A program made the position numbers and the translations under genes. 64,000 nt of DNA. It comes from Microvelia longipes. Its lineage: Eukaryota > Arthropoda > Insecta > Hemiptera > Veliidae. The DNA is taken from NCBI GenBank assembly GCA_018340805.1, contig JACMZG010001913.1, positions 42,765,846-42,829,845 of the forward strand, written 5' to 3'. Below the pieces are notes generated by a model. The model was not told where the DNA came from. It was given only the letters and a program-made list of their open reading frames with translations, and did not search any database. Within the stretch, counting starts at the first letter, position 1. Each line of letters opens with the position of its first letter. Below, piece after piece: positions 35,384 through 46,445 of this stretch.

Positions 35384-36520
35384 CCTATGTTACACTATAA
35401 AACAGACAATTCTACTGACATCTTGGATTCAGGGCTAGCACAATATTTTCCTATATTCCTACGGTATATATAAAGGAAAGTAAAAATGAAACGTCAAGCA
35501 ATAAAATCCAGACTGACATTAAATTTGATTTAACAAGTCAATGCCAGAATATTAAAACGATAACAATGTCTATTGATTTTTTAAAAAACTTTTTTTTCTT
35601 TTAACTTAGCATTACTGACTTCACTTAACAAGGCTTGACAAAGTGAAAAAATTTACTTTAAAACTTGATAGCTTAAAAAAATGTCAATTTGAACGGCTCA
35701 GTTATAAAAAGAGGAGTAAAAGGAATTCCAAATAAAAAAATAAATTTATTTATTATTTATTTATTCAGCTCTCATCTTCCCTTTTGACATGTAATTCAAA
35801 ATCACTCGAGAAAGGAATACCCCCCCCCCTCCAATATTTACCTTCTTTTACCTTTCTCTTTTTCAATACGTCCTAAAGCACGAAATAGGAGTAAATAAAA
35901 AAATTACGGCTCTAATGACTCGGTTCTTAACTTTTTGTTTAAGCTATTTATGACAATTGATAAATCAGAAATAATCCAAGTTACTCAGATATTATAAAAA
36001 ATATTATTAAACATTAGCTTTTACAAACTAATTCAGAATTAAAAAAAATACTTTTAAATTCCATTAATACTAAATAAGATTACTAACCAACCGATTTCAT
36101 TTCATAAATAAATTCATATCCATGACAAATATATAATATAAGAAATATATAATAATATTATTCTAATAATGACAGCAATACTAACTATTTTAATAAAAGA
36201 TAAGAGGAATGAAATAAAAACCCATGTAAAATTTTCGGTCAAAATGTCATGCAACATATTCTATCTACTGCCATATATCTTTGAAGTTTAAGGGCAACAC
36301 AAGAATGTAGAATTTCTTATGACAAAAATATGCGTATATATCTTCAAAGAATTCATTGGTAGCATCATTTATATTGATTTTTTTTTCAAATTGTTTTTTC
36401 TTACTGTTATTTATTAAATTTTCCTGTTTTACCCTTAAGCGATTCAACGCTTTATTGTTATTTAGAATTTTTTCAGCTTACTCCCTAAGGGAACATTTGT
36501 TAATGAAATGGTTGCATATG
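35384..36520. other. No gene; solo terminal fragment at 35430-35480
   Basis: 35430-35480 (GCTAGCACAATATTTTCCTA, then CCTACGGTATATATAAAGG) matches the outer TIR of the 5S-bearing element. The rest is AT-rich without recognised features, apart from a C9 run at 35822. The 60- and 70-codon frames at 36265-36568 are unsupported. Confidence 0.5.
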
Positions 36521-36562
<42 letters not shown>

Positions 36563-36574
36563 ATATAATATATA

Positions 36575-36613
<39 letters not shown>

Positions 36614-36637
36614 ACCCCCAAACTAAAAGCTGGGGTT

Positions 36638-37532
36638 GAAATAAAACAGAGTCTCTCCACTAATGATATATATTTGACATAGCCAGCTTTCAATCTTAAC
36701 AGATCATCATCAGTGCCTAACCAACAAAGTAAAAAATATATTACAAAAAATACTCTAAAAAATATAAAATAAATATTAAAATAAAAAGAAATACAATATA
36801 ATGAGATGAATTAAAATAAAATAGGGAAGCAAAATAAAAATATAGACCAAATAAAAACAAATAAAGTAAACGAAATAAATTAAAATATAAAACATTAAAT
36901 GTATAAAAGTAAAAATAACTACCGGCGAGCAGCGAAGAAAAGAGTTAGGAGACAGCGGTTACAGTTTTGTCTAAAGGTTTGTAGCTGACTGACGGGAACC
37001 GAGTAGCCGCCGCCAACGCGCTTTGTATTAGCGTTATCTCGCCACTTTCGCCCCTCTTATTAAGTGCCTTATCACCATTTTCTTTTACGTTCTTTAAAAT
37101 CTCCAAAAAAAAAAAAAAACGAAAGTGGCGAGATAACGCTTATACAAAGCGCGTTGGCGGCGGCTACTCGGTTCCCGTCAGTCAGCTACAAACCTTTAGA
37201 CAAAACTGTAACCGCTGTCTCCTAACTCTTTTCTTCGCTGCTCGCCGGTAGTTATTTTTACTTTTATACATTTAATGTTTTATATTTTAATTTATTTCGT
37301 TTACTTTATTTGTTTTTATTTGATCTATATTTTTATTTTGCTTCCCTATTTTATTTTATTCATCTCATTATATTGTATTTCTTTTTATTTTAATATTTAT
37401 TTTTTTTTATTTAGAGTATTTTTTGTAATATATTTTTTACTTTGTTGGTTAGGCACTGATGATGATCTGTTAAGATTGAAAGCTGGCTATGTCAAATATA
37501 TATCATTAGTGGAGAGACTCTGTTTTATTTTC
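36638..37532. mobile_element. Long palindromic element, 413-bp arms
   Basis: Left arm 36638-37050 and right arm 37120-37532 are equal in length and nearly identical, with a 69-bp loop ending in a poly-A run. The inner arm is GC-rich (GCGTTATCTCGCCACTTTCG), the outer part T/A-rich. Each outer arm carries a CACTGATGATGATCTGTTAA, then GATTGAAAGC motif. The frame at 37275-37541 is arm sequence and not a gene. A (TA)n tract at 36525-36610 abuts the left edge. Confidence 0.85.
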
Positions 37533-37599
37533 ATTACTTGAAACTCCACAACTCATTTTTCCTTAAAAGCTGGGGGGTTTCTGACAGTGAACCAGAGAC

Positions 37600-38110
37600 G
37601 CATGCTTTATTATGCATTAGCTAATTCTATAATAAGGTATGGATTTATTAATCCATACCTTATTACGGAGCACCCCATCCTATTGGATGGGGTGCTCCGT
37701 CCACTCTCTCAGAAGACCTATAGAAATCTTACAAAAAGCTTTACTTAGAGTAATGTTATATAAGGAGAGAGAAGAGAGATCAGGTCCTCTATATAAAAAA
37801 TTAAATATTCTTAATATTGAGTTTATGTGGCAAATGACATCTCTTATCTTTCTTTATAAACATAATAAATCTATTAAAAGGGTTTCTGGTGTAACCAGAG
37901 CAGTAAAAGAGAATACACTATTATAGAACCTTCATTGAAAACAATCTTAGGTAAAATACATTGCTAGTACACATCCACTAAATTGTACAGTAAAATACCA
38001 GATAAATTAAATTTAAATATGTCTAAAGAAAATTACAAAATCAAAAACTATTCTTATGATTGACAATACAACTCATTTAAAATCACATATCTAAAATCCG
38101 TATAAGTCTC
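37600..38110 (+). pseudogene. LINE reverse-transcriptase C-terminal relic
   Basis: Successive frames read LYYALANSIIRYG, then RRPIEILQKALLRVMLYK, LYKKLNILNIEFMWQM, and further on KIPDKLNLNMSK. This is the usual C-terminal region of LINE polyproteins (SIIRYG, ILQKKALR, L-IL-L, Y, FK). The frame is broken at the twin hairpins (37631-37700) and again after 37926. The RT core is missing. A 5'-truncated, mutated copy of a different LINE from the one at 41.4 kb. Confidence 0.65.
37631..37700. repeat. Twin perfect hairpins with identical TATT loops
   Basis: 37631-37645 pairs perfectly with 37650-37664 (15 bp), and 37665-37680 with 37685-37700 (16 bp). Both loops are TATT. The two hairpins abut without a spacer and interrupt the LINE frame, which otherwise would continue from SIIRYG to the downstream block. 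Confidence 0.95.
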
Positions 38111-38384
38111 AACGAAAAATTGTTTTAGTGGAAAATAGAAATATGTATATTTAAAAAGAAAATAGTACTGAAAGATAGATGACTAAATATATCTTTAAAG
38201 TATAATAAAACAACATCCTCTTTGCAGCACAAGACTAATGTCTTACAGCAGAGAATATTTTCCTATATGCTGATTGTAACTGATCTGCAATATTTATGTA
38301 ATAAATGGATAAATTTGCCATTTCATGAAAATGTTGAAATTGCCATTACCCTTAAATTATGGAGTCAGAATGTTTACTTAAATT

Positions 38385-38426
<42 letters not shown>

Positions 38427-38454
38427 TATTATATGTATATATATGTATGTATAT
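38111..38454. other. AT-rich sequence and a (TA)n tract (38390-38450)
   Basis: An 81-codon frame at 38222-38467 runs into the TA tract and shows no recognised domain. Confidence 0.5.
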
Positions 38455-39145
38455 TAGGAGTTTTTAAGACCGCCTGAGTATTTTTAACAAAGTTGTCTAT
38501 CTGTATGTGTGCGTGTAATTGGTATCATTGTAGCTACCCGTGTATTTATGCTGGGTTTATCTTTAGGTGGAGTTAGTTTTTTTTTTTTTTGACGTTATTA
38601 ACTTGAAACAATGACTATAATTTTGAAAACTCATAAAACGCGGAAATTTTTTTTAATCGATTTGAGATTTGCCCCGCATCTAGTCATAAGTTCAACGTAT
38701 TTGCTAATTTCATATCATTATCAGCATTAGTTCGATTTTTATCAAATATCTTAAGTACTTTTTTGAGAAATTTGGTAGAAGTGTATACGTGCACAATAAT
38801 TATTTTGCAATTTTATTTTGGTAATTGCATACTTTTTCATAATAAATAAGTACACTGTTTCGTTTTAATAGAAGTATACTTAGAATTTTTATTGGATTAT
38901 ACAATTTAAGCAACATCAAGCATGGTCAGTGCCCGGATCGATGACCGGTGGGAATGAAACGGAAGTGTTAAGTATATGAAGCAACGAAGCAAAGTGCGAA
39001 GCGAAGCTAGTCCAAGGACGTGTTGCTGATTAAATTTGGTGATTTTACAGTGTGAGGACAAGCGAAGCGAGTTAGAAGTTGAGAGGATAAGCGTAGCGTA
39101 TCCGACGTGATGAGGAAAAGTTCCGAGGTACCCCGTACCCGATTT
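38455..39145 (+). mobile_element. 5S-rRNA-bearing TIR element, copy C6
   Basis: A distal end (AAGACCGCCTGAGTATTTTT) leads through a ligand block shared with C7 to the 5S-like segment at 38905-38957 (TTTAAGCAACATCAAGCATG, then GGTCAGTGCCCGGATCGATG). After it come duplicated GCGAAGCGA motifs and GATGAGGAAAAGTTCCGAGG, then TACCCCGTACCCG. The extreme TIRs are not clearly present. This is the longest uninterrupted copy in plus orientation. Confidence 0.75.
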
Positions 39146-39559
39146 ATTTTTCTATTCACTGCCTGTTCTTACCCTTAGAGAGAGAGTTTCCAAAACATAT
39201 ATTTCTGGGAACTCTGAAACGTATTTTCCATTATAATTTAACATTAAATCATAATTAAATTTAATTAAGACGCAGCTAAAGAAGGTTGGCATTTACTCCT
39301 TTCACGCTTACTCAAATATCCTGACTGTCATCTTAGTTTAAGATTCTCAGCAAACTTAAAAGCCATATTTACTGAGCTAATCAGCTTTATGCACTAGATA
39401 GAATAATTTATTTAGATCTTGTTAAGCTAAAAGATTGAAAGTCTATGTAATGATAGGTTTAGCCTCTTCCGAGTAATATCGGATGCTTCACTGTAGATAG
39501 AACGCTATAAGAGTGGAATAACTTCCATCAGGTTTCTTCGCATGATTAAAAGATATTTA

Positions 39560-39665
39560 GACAACTGATTAATAGTTGAGAGCTCGAGTGTTGCCCCGCC
39601 TGCTGATGATGGCGTTAAGCCGAAACCGGTCCAGAGATATTCATATCCAACAGCAAGTATCGACG
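39560..39665 (+). ncRNA. Hammerhead-like stem-loop of possible Penelope origin
   Basis: CTGATGA, one extra T, GGC-GTTAA-GCC, then GAAAC and the palindrome ACCGGT lie at 39598-39632. Three bases flanking each side (CTG and CAG) could form a tiny stem I. The extra T after CTGATGA departs from the hammerhead consensus. Similar stem-loop plus GAAA patterns occur at 37465 and 10550. Structure is inferred; activity is doubtful. Confidence 0.35.
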
Positions 39666-39769
39666 GTAGCTGATACTTTAATTAGATAACTGATTTAGAT
39701 TGATCTAAATATTAGGTATCTAAACTTTATAGAGCCTAAAAGAATGATTATTCTAAGTCATATGTAACC

Positions 39770-40085
39770 TAGAGTTTTATTACTCCGGTCTCGCTGCGCT
39801 CAACTTAAAAAGAAAATAGTTATCCAGAGTCTGATTGTTGTGACTTCATACTCGCTTCGCTCGTCTACAGAATGTCATGATTATCCCAAGCCTAAGTTGG
39901 TATTACTTTGTTCTCTCTGCGCTTGACCTCAGCAAAAAATGGATATCTAAGACTTGGGTGTTATGTTAGGACGTCGATCGTTTTTAGATTGTTATTATTA
40001 TCCAAAGTCTAAGGTTATATTACTTCGGACTCGCTTCGTTCGTCCTCAGAATAAAATGGTTATTCAAAGTATCAGTGTAGTTCTT
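39770..40085. repeat. Degenerate tandem units with TCGCTTCGCTCGTC-like cores
   Basis: Four or five loosely repeated units (TTACTTCGGACTCGCTTCG, CATACTCGCTTCGCTCG, TCTCTCTGCGCTTGACC), each followed by TTATCCAAAG or TTATTCAAAG-like sequence. The core resembles the GC block of the 5S-bearing element. Confidence 0.55.
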
Positions 40086-40114
40086 TGTGAGAATATGAGC
40101 TCTTATATATTATT

Positions 40115-40265
40115 AACATATATCATATGTTATACGAGCGCCAGCGCAAGACAGCCGTTTCATGTCCCCCACAACCTTATGTGGACGCTTGGCGGCCACA
40201 TGGTTGTCTTATATCAGTTCGCCAAATTACTAGTTTATATAAGTGGCATACTACCAAGATATAAA
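40115..40265 (-). repeat. Small repeat with GC-rich hairpin, copy a
   Basis: On minus: GGTAGTATGCCACTTATATA, then AAC, a diverged stretch and a GTGGCCGCC-containing stem (CACATGGTTG near 40197 with its partner near 40170). Copies at 53215-53330 and 56755-56900 share the TGCCACTTATATAAAC block and a GTGGCCGC-like motif. Confidence 0.55.
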
Positions 40266-40383
40266 TGAATTTTCAAATGTATTGGTCAAATATTGTGGTT
40301 TGCTTACGGGGGTAATTATTTTGGGTTAATGACGTCATACATTTCATAAACAATCAAATTTCATTTTGATTTATCGTGTTCTA

Positions 40384-41299
<916 letters not shown>

Positions 41300-41341
41300 A
41301 TTTTATTTTTCCTCATTTATACCGCGGGTATATAGGAAAAG

Positions 41342-41356
41342 TATTGTGTTTGCGAA
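41342..41356 (+). repeat. LINE target-site duplication, left
   Basis: TATTGTGTTTGCGAA, identical to 45482-45496. It lies in the TIR of the 5S-bearing element, so the target sequence is known independently of this insertion (compare 19749-19762). Confidence 0.9.
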
Positions 41357-41357
41357 T

Positions 41358-41594
41358 GGAGATATACAACATTCAAAAAACGTTAAAGGGAAAGGCGACA
41401 CAAGTAAAAATAGTAATCAAGATTTAAGCAAGGAGAAAGGAAAAAGGAAACTAGAGAATGAAGAAAATATCAGTGATATAGCTGAAAACGCAACTAAGAG
41501 AAAAACTAACGTTACTTTGCAGCAACCTATATTAAATTTTTTTAAACTAAAGAGCGAGTACAAGAGGTCCATGCAGCAAAAAATGTTGAATTAA
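41358..41594 (+). CDS. LINE N-terminal segment with PIP-box motif
   Basis: Lysine/glutamate-rich frame, open from the element's first bases to a stop at 41592. It contains VTLQQPILNFFKLK. QQPILNFF fits the PCNA-interacting consensus Q-x-x-[ILMV]-x-x-[FY]-[FY] at every position, and is followed by basic residues as in strong PIP boxes. After about 41570 the likely original frame continues in the next frame up to the TAG at 41687, so this segment was probably joined to the endonuclease. The 5' border is the insertion edge; no start codon is visible. Confidence 0.6.
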   Translation, partial: GDIQHSKNVKGKGDTSKNSNQDLSKEKGKRKLENEENISDIAENATKRKTNVTLQQPILNFFKLKSEYKRSMQQKMLN

Positions 41595-41689
41595 GTCGAG
41601 CAAAAATAAACATGAAGGAAAATGATACTAATTATAGTGATGGTAATAAGCAAACAGAAACACACGAAAGTTATGAGACAAATATTTAG

Positions 41690-44488
41690 CAATTAAAGAA
41701 AACATCAAGTAAAAATAAATGTAACCGTAAGAACAGAAGGATTCGTTTAATTACTTATAACTCTCAAACATTAAGGACTGATGTTAGATTATTTGAGTTA
41801 CTACAAGAATTAAGAGGCAAAAAATGGGATATTTTAGGTTTAGGAGAAGTGAGAAGGAGAGGAGAAGGTCTAATAAAAATGGAAGGAGATATAGATTTTT
41901 ACTATAATGGAGAAGGAGGTATGGGTGGTACAGGATTTTTAGTAAATGAGAGTAGTAAGAAGAATATTATTGCTTATAAATCCTATGGCCACAGAGTATC
42001 TAAACTAATTTGGAAACTTGAGAACGAAGGAAAAGGGGGAGGAAGAATGAAAGTTATTCAAGTCTATGCACCAACTTCTAATGCGGAGGAGAAAGACATA
42101 GAAGATTTCTATAACAGCATGCAGTTAGCAATAGATGAGAATAAGTGTAAATATACCGTAATTATGGGCGACATGAATGCTAAAGTTGGTTGTAATGAAG
42201 AGTCTGAGGTAATAGGTAAATATGGATATGGTGTGAGAAATGAAAGTGGAAACAGTTTAGTGCAATTTGCGGAAGCTAATAAACTGTTCATCATGAACAC
42301 TTATTTTAAGAAGAAACCAGAGAAAAAGTGGACATGGATAAGTCCGGATGGATGTACTCGAAATGAAATAGATTATTTCTTGTCTAATACGAAACATATT
42401 TTTCTTGACATCGAAACAGATGATAAAATAAATATTGGGAGCGACCATAAACCTGTCCGGGCAATACTTAAGCTAGAAGTAAAACGAAAAGAGAAAAGAA
42501 ACTATGGAAATAAAAATAAAAAATCGCAAAGGATTGAGTTAGAAGAAAATAAAGTGAATCAGTTTCAAGAAATTTTAAAATTACATTTAAAAAAGAACAA
42601 AAAAGAAAAGTTAGACATAGATTCATACGAGAAAGTAATTGTGTCAGCCTTGCATAAAACTTGCGACACTATAATAGAGGATTCTAATAATAGCCAGAAA
42701 GATGGATCAAGAAAAACAAGACTACCAAAAAAGATTAAAACTTTATTTAATAGAAGGAGAAAAGCTAAAAAGAGAGGAGAGGTAGATGAGATTAGGTGTG
42801 TGTCAAAGGAATTAACAAACGAATTGAAGGAATGGACAAAAGAAAAAAAGATAAATGAACTTAGAGAGACTATAGAGAAAGGTGGAAATATGAAAGAGTA
42901 TTGGAGATCTCAGTCAACAGGAAAATCACAAATAATAGCGATTAAAGATGAGAAAAATGAAATTAAGCATGGCCAAGAAGAAATATTGAATGTAATATGT
43001 TCCTTTTATGGAAAGTTGTACAGCGACGAATCAAATAAAAAGATCTTAAATAATATTAGTTCAGAACAAGATAACATGATGGAAAATGAAGTACTGCCAA
43101 TTTTAAAACAAGAAATAGAGAGCGTCATTAAAAATCTAAAGAAAGGAAAAGCCACTGGCATTGATAACATTTCTAATGAATTGGTTAAATTTGGAGGTGA
43201 CTTTTTAGTAGCATACTTACAAGAACTGTTTAACTTGTGTTTAGAAGAACGAAGAGTCCCAAAATCGTGGTTACAAGCAGACTTAATCTTACTTTTTAAA
43301 AAAGGAGACCATACAAATATTTCTAATTACAGACCAATAAGTGTATTATCAACCATGTATAAAATATTCATGAGCATTATAACGAAAAGAATTAGTCACC
43401 GAATAGACCGTACATTATCAACTTGTCAAACTGGGTTTAGAAAGAACTTTTCCACACTCGACAATATCCTTACTCTTAAATTGTTGATAAGAAGTACTCA
43501 AGAATATACATTTCCTCTGGTGATAGTATACATAGATTTCGAAAAAGCCTATGATAGCATTTACCGAAATACGCTCATAGACTCTTTAAAAGATGCAGGT
43601 GTAGAAGAAGAGTACCTAAGTATTTTCGAAGAAACTTTAAGTAATAATACTCTGCAAATAAGACTTGGCAAACTAAAAAAGACAATAAGCGTGAACAGAG
43701 GGGTTAGACAAGGAGATGTAAGTTCCTGTAAAAGCTTTATAAACGCATTGGAAAATAGAAGCTCCAAATTAGACTGGGAAGGTCTAGGAATTAATATTAA
43801 CGGCGAATGGCTCAACAGATTAGCATTTGTGGATGATTATATATTAATTTGTAAGAATAAGGAGGAAGCACAGAAAATGCTAAAAGAATTAAAAGAGGAA
43901 ATGAAGAAAATAGGTTTAAAAATAAATATAGCAAAGTCAAAATTTATGAAGTTTAACATTGAAGAAGATTTTAATTTAATACTGGGAGAGAAAAAGTTAG
44001 ATAATGTAAAGGAGTATGTATTTTTAGGTCAGTTGATAGCAGAAGAAGGAGAGGAGAGGGAAATAAAAAGAAGGATAGGATTAGGATGGGCCAGTTACAA
44101 TAAGTATAGGCATTTGTTTCGATCACAGGTAGATATGGAGTGGAAGCGTAAGTTGTGGAACATTTGCGTGTTACCGGTAATGATTTATGGGGTAGAAACA
44201 TGGATTGTTAGTAAAGAAATGATTCAGAAGATGAGAGTGACACAAAGAGCTATGGAGAGAAGTATGTTGAGAATTAGCAGGAGAGATAGGAAAAGTAACC
44301 AGTGGGTAAGACAACAGACAGGACTACAGGATATAGGCAAGATTATTAGTGAAAGAAAGTGGGGTTGGGCAGGCCATGTGGTAAGGACACAAGATGAGAG
44401 GTGGACTAAAAAGTTAATCCAATGGTACCCAAGGGAAAGACAAAGGAAGCGAGGAAGACCTAAAATGAGAGATGGGATGAAGAAATGA
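41690..44488 (+). CDS. LINE endonuclease-reverse transcriptase
   Basis: About 930 codons open from the TAG at 41687. Endonuclease: YNSQTLR, GLGEVRRRGEG, QVYAPTSNAEE, VIMGDMNAKVG, NEIDYF and IGSDHKPV give the expected N, E, Y, D-N and SDH residues. Reverse transcriptase: KGKATGIDNIS, SNYRPISVLS, TGFRKNFSTLDN, VYIDFEKAYDS (first Asp), RGVRQGD and LAFVDDYILIC (FVDD box). Motif B reads QGDVSSCKSF instead of the usual QGD-LSP-LF. The C-terminus has WGWAGHVVRTQDERW and KRGRPKMR. A shift near 44475 cuts off the final segment, which remains readable in another frame to about 44600. Minus-strand frames inside are shadows. Confidence 0.85.
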   Translation, partial: QLKKTSSKNKCNRKNRRIRLITYNSQTLRTDVRLFELLQELRGKKWDILGLGEVRRRGEGLIKMEGDIDFYYNGEGGMGGTGFLVNESSKKNIIAYKSYGHRVSKLIWKLENEGKGGGRMKVIQVYAPTSNAEEKDIEDFYNSMQLAIDENKCKYTVIMGDMNAKVGCNEESEVIGKYGYGVRNESGNSLVQFAEANKLFIMNTYFKKKPEKKWTWISPDGCTRNEIDYFLSNTKHIFLDIETDDKINIGSDHKPVRAILKLEVKRKEKRNYGNKNKKSQRIELEENKVNQFQEILKLHLKKNKKEKLDIDSYEKVIVSALHKTCDTIIEDSNNSQKDGSRKTRLPKKIKTLFNRRRKAKKRGEVDEIRCVSKELTNELKEWTKEKKINELRETIEKGGNMKEYWRSQSTGKSQIIAIKDEKNEIKHGQEEILNVICSFYGKLYSDESNKKILNNISSEQDNMMENEVLPILKQEIESVIKNLKKGKATGIDNISNELVKFGGDFLVAYLQELFNLCLEERRVPKSWLQADLILLFKKGDHTNISNYRPISVLSTMYKIFMSIITKRISHRIDRTLSTCQTGFRKNFSTLDNILTLKLLIRSTQEYTFPLVIVYIDFEKAYDSIYRNTLIDSLKDAGVEEEYLSIFEETLSNNTLQIRLGKLKKTISVNRGVRQGDVSSCKSFINALENRSSKLDWEGLGININGEWLNRLAFVDDYILICKNKEEAQKMLKELKEEMKKIGLKINIAKSKFMKFNIEEDFNLILGEKKLDNVKEYVFLGQLIAEEGEEREIKRRIGLGWASYNKYRHLFRSQVDMEWKRKLWNICVLPVMIYGVETWIVSKEMIQKMRVTQRAMERSMLRISRRDRKSNQWVRQQTGLQDIGKIISERKWGWAGHVVRTQDERWTKKLIQWYPRERQRKRGRPKMRDGMKK

Positions 44489-45481
44489 GGAGAATTTGTG
44501 GTCAAGAGCATGGCAAAGAGTGGCAAGTGATAGAAAGGAATGGATGAGAATGGGAGAAATATTTAAGAATGTATGGGCTGTACAAAGAATAGAATAAATA
44601 AATAATTATTAGCAGAAGAATAGAAAAAATAATAAAAAAAATAAAATTTAAATAAATAAATATTTTTTTTATTTAAAGAAAAACCGAATTTAAAATTTAA
44701 AATATTTTAAAAAATAATTATATTAAATAAATAATAAAAATAATGTGTGTATATGTATGTGAATATATATAATTTTTCTTAATTTTTAAGTTACCATGTA
44801 AATATTAAAAGTAGCATGATAAACTATTTATAAATATGAATGTATGTGTGTCAGTATAGATGTAAATGTATAACTTGTCTATGCAAGTATGCCTTAATTT
44901 ATGTATAATAGTTATACTCAGGTTATATTATTGTAAATGTATTGTAAATATAATATTATTATTTATAAAAATGTAGAAAATTAAAAATAATGTATTTTCT
45001 AGTTAGAATAAATTAATAATAATTAAGAACTAACTAAATAAGTTAAAGATTAAATAAATGTAATAGGAAATTAAATAGAAAAATTATGAAATTGTAATAA
45101 ATGTTTTATAAAAACTATGGAAAAAAAAAAATATATTTATTATAGGGATATTGTTGATGATGAAAATTAATGGTTATATAAAAATGGCATAGATACATAA
45201 AATAAAATATAAATAAATAATTAAAAAAATAAATATATAAATAAATAAATAATAATGTATCATAGTCAGTATATTTTGATTTTCTTTGATGTATAAATTA
45301 GTATAGTGTTTGTTACTAATTTTTAAATAGCATGTTACCAACCTACCTCAGTAGAGGGTGCCACGGCTTATGGCCGAACTGCATGTATAGAAGAAATATG
45401 TTAATCCTAATTTTAAGTAAAAAATGAAATGTAAATCTTTTATAATGCAAAATAAATAGCTTATTATTATTATTATATTAT
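44489..45481 (+). other. LINE 3' end: out-of-frame C-terminus and 3' UTR
   Basis: 44490-44597 still encodes a LINE-like end (LWSRAWQRVASDRKEWMRMG) in a shifted frame. The rest is AT-rich UTR with AATAAATAAATAATTATTAG and a GGGTGCCACGGCTTATGGCC block (45357), ending in a TTA-rich tail. Confidence 0.6.
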
Positions 45482-45496
45482 TATTGTGTTTGCGAA
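45482..45496 (+). repeat. LINE target-site duplication, right
   Basis: TATTGTGTTTGCGAA, the second copy of the 15-bp duplication, after which the interrupted 5S-bearing element resumes. Confidence 0.9.
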
Positions 45497-45894
45497 AAAA
45501 TCCTAAACCGAGGTTTCTCCTGAATTACCCGTTACAGGTGTTTAAGACCTCCTGAGGGGTTATTTACAAAAATGTCTGTTTGATGAGAGTGTGCTTATGT
45601 GAGTGTATTTTATCATCAAATCTTCCAGTGCATTTATGTTTGAGAATTGAAACTTAGTACAAAAATCAATCCGTATGTCTAGTTGTGCTGTCCGGATTTT
45701 TTTTTTATAATTCATTCCCCAGCAATTTTTCATTCTAAGTTTATTTCATTCTAAGAAACTATTTCGAACGTTTTAGAAACACGGAACATGTTTAGATCAA
45801 TTTGAGATTTAGTAGATTTAGTCATGTATAGGATCAATGTGCCAAGTTTCATCACCTTATCAGCATTAGTTTGAGTTTTATTCTTAGAAGTTGT

Positions 45895-46445
45895 ATTCGT
45901 TTTTCAAAAGATTGTTAAAAATTTGTTTTTCAATAGAATGATAAAAAAAATTCAAAAGATTGTTTAAAATTTGTTTTTTTAAAAGATTGTTAAAAATTTG
46001 TTTTTCAAAAGATTGTTAAAAATTAGTTTTTTAAAAGATTGTTAAAAATTAGTTTTTTAAAAGATTGTTAAAAATTTGTTTTTCAAAAGATTGTTAAAAA
46101 TTAGTTTTTTTAATAGATTGTTAAAACTTAGGTTTTTCAAAAGATTGTTAAAAATTTTTTTTAGATTGTTAAAACTTAGTTTTTTAATAGATTGTTAAAA
46201 ATTTGTTTTTCAAAAGATTGTTAAAAATTAGTTTTTTAAATTGTTAAAAATTTTTTTTCAAAAGAATTGTTAAAAATAAAAAAAAATCAATAGAATCATA
46301 AAAAAAAATCAAAAGATAGTTAAAAATTTGTTTTTTAAAAGATCGATAAAAAAAATGTTTTCAAAAGATTCTTAAAAAAATTTTTTTATAAGGTTGTTAA
46401 ACTTTTTTAAAAGATTGTTAAAATTTTTTTTTTCAAAAGATTATT
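45895..46445. repeat. 25-bp AT-rich minisatellite, about 20 units
   Basis: TTTTCAAAAGATTGTTAAAA and its variants repeat throughout, expanded inside copy C7 at a place where other copies have a single TTTTTAAAAAACGT-like block. Confidence 0.9.

Larger units (their letters stand above)
41357..45481 (+). mobile_element. RTE/CR1-like LINE with target-site duplications
   Basis: A 4.1-kb non-LTR retrotransposon. It runs from just inside the left duplication through a lysine-rich segment, an AP endonuclease and a reverse transcriptase, then an 0.9-kb AT-rich 3' UTR ending in TTATTATTATTATATTATTA. A perfect 15-bp duplication flanks it. No in-frame ATG is seen before the first conserved block, so the 5' end is probably truncated. 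The frame is broken near 41570, at 41687 and near 44475. Clade is assigned from the endonuclease type and the RGRP-type C-terminus. Confidence 0.85.

Noticed and set aside
37275..37541. 88-codon frame rich in Phe/Tyr/Ile
   Set aside because: It lies wholly in the right arm of the 413-bp palindrome and is T-rich by composition.
42109..44526. Minus-strand frames of 63-100 codons inside the LINE, and similar ones inside the Pao/BEL element (47082-47555, 51099-51698, 52464-52877)
   Set aside because: They are antisense shadows of the retrotransposon coding frames, whose motifs are unambiguous.
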